Assembly (NCBI GenBank): GCA_023261465.1
Contig: JAHFOW010000067.1
Span: 1-14,310 of the forward strand
Length of the DNA: 14,310 nucleotides
Reading direction: 5' to 3'
Source: Planctomycetota bacterium
GTDB taxonomy: Bacteria > Planctomycetota > Brocadiia > Brocadiales > Brocadiaceae
The first letter of the stretch is position 1, and each line of letters opens with the position of its first letter. Positions 14,134-14,310 of the stretch are shown in pieces. The translations under genes and the position numbers were made by a program. The notes under the pieces were generated by a model. The model was given only the letters and a program-made list of their open reading frames with translations. It ran no database searches and was not told the origin of the DNA.

Positions 14134-14145
14134 ATTCATTAGAAG

Positions 14146-14309
14146 TAAGGAGGTGTCAATAAATAAAGGTATCAACTCGGTTAGTGCGTTGAGGGGTGAA
14201 TGATGTAATTCCAGTCGCCATGAAACGTGTTCCGTTTCAGGTTCACTCGTTTAAATTCCTCATCCGTCACCTTACAATGTTGCTACCTTTATTTATTGAC
14301 GCTTCCTAA
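14146..14309. mobile_element. 164-bp miniature element with 26-bp terminal inverted repeats (ISAzo13-derived)
   Basis: The left end 14146-14171 and right end 14284-14309 are inverted copies matching in 23 of 26 positions, including an unbroken 17-bp GTCAATAAATAAAGGTA core; a further CAAC matches just inside. Between them lies the last part of a transposase gene and nothing else, so the element cannot move itself but could be moved by a full-length relative. Direct target duplications cannot be judged because the window ends one base after the right repeat. Confidence 0.75.
14181..14276 (-). pseudogene. C-terminal remnant of an ISAzo13-type (Rhodopirellula-type) transposase
   Basis: The minus frame reads CKVTDEEFKRVNLKRNTF then HGDWNYIIHPSTH and a TAA at 14183-14181. 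The combination V-x-DEEF...NL...FHG(D/E)WNY-I-P is the characteristic end of DDE transposases of the ISAzo13 family. Only 31 codons remain; the frame is closed upstream by a TAG next to the right inverted repeat, so the body of the transposase was removed by an internal deletion. A hairpin TGAAACG/CGTTTCA (14221-14239) lies inside it. Confidence 0.7.
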
Positions 14310-14310
14310 G

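Noticed and set aside
1..14310. tRNA, rRNA, CRISPR array or riboswitch
   Set aside because: I saw no cloverleaf with a conserved T-loop, no rRNA-like sequence, no short regular direct repeats with spacers and no known riboswitch core on either strand; a covariance-model scan would be needed to be certain.

Overview
The window reads like an AT-rich (roughly 40% G+C by eye) Gram-negative-type bacterial chromosome: secreted and lipoprotein signal peptides, a formate/nitrite channel, repeat-rich secreted proteins and long intergenic gaps full of short dispersed hairpins. The mix (DUF1566 protein, REC-GGDEF regulator, FNT channel, an ISAzo13/Rhodopirellula-type transposase relic, intergenic GAATATCGAAC-like repeats) is most consistent with a planctomycete-related lineage such as the anammox Brocadiales. 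This is inference from style, not proof.

Layout. 47-1048 (+) is a double-hotdog acyl-CoA thioesterase, facing a minus-strand pair (a DUF1566 protein and phosphatidylserine synthase pssA) across a shared bidirectional terminator. After a 650-nt gap come an unusual NPA/NPV aquaporin (+), a strong terminator, and endonuclease III (+). 4998-5348 holds the wreck of a sensor histidine kinase; its last codons overlap the start of an intact response regulator-diguanylate cyclase, which is followed after one base by a TPR lipoprotein. A repeat-filled gap leads to a hypoxanthine phosphoribosyltransferase, an FHA-TM-trypsin protease, and two secreted proteins, one Reeler/choice-of-anchor-V-like with a CX4CH motif. 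A formate/nitrite channel with Gln in place of the central His comes next. It overlaps a frameshifted beta-propeller gene that meets, tail to tail, a second seven-bladed propeller on the minus strand whose signal peptide lies in another frame. The right end carries a TetR regulator with a clear promoter and palindrome, and a 164-bp transposon-derived element with 26-bp inverted repeats.

How the genes work together. Recurrent themes are envelope and signalling functions (c-di-GMP synthesis, TPR lipoprotein, cytoplasmic FHA linked to an extracytoplasmic protease, secreted propellers) and visible decay (kinase, two propeller 5' or 3' ends, transposase). I did not find one convincing new multigene system. 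The best leads are the single-residue departures in the aquaporin, FNT channel, HPRT and FHA domains, the decayed kinase beside its apparent former partner, and the ISAzo13-derived mini-element.
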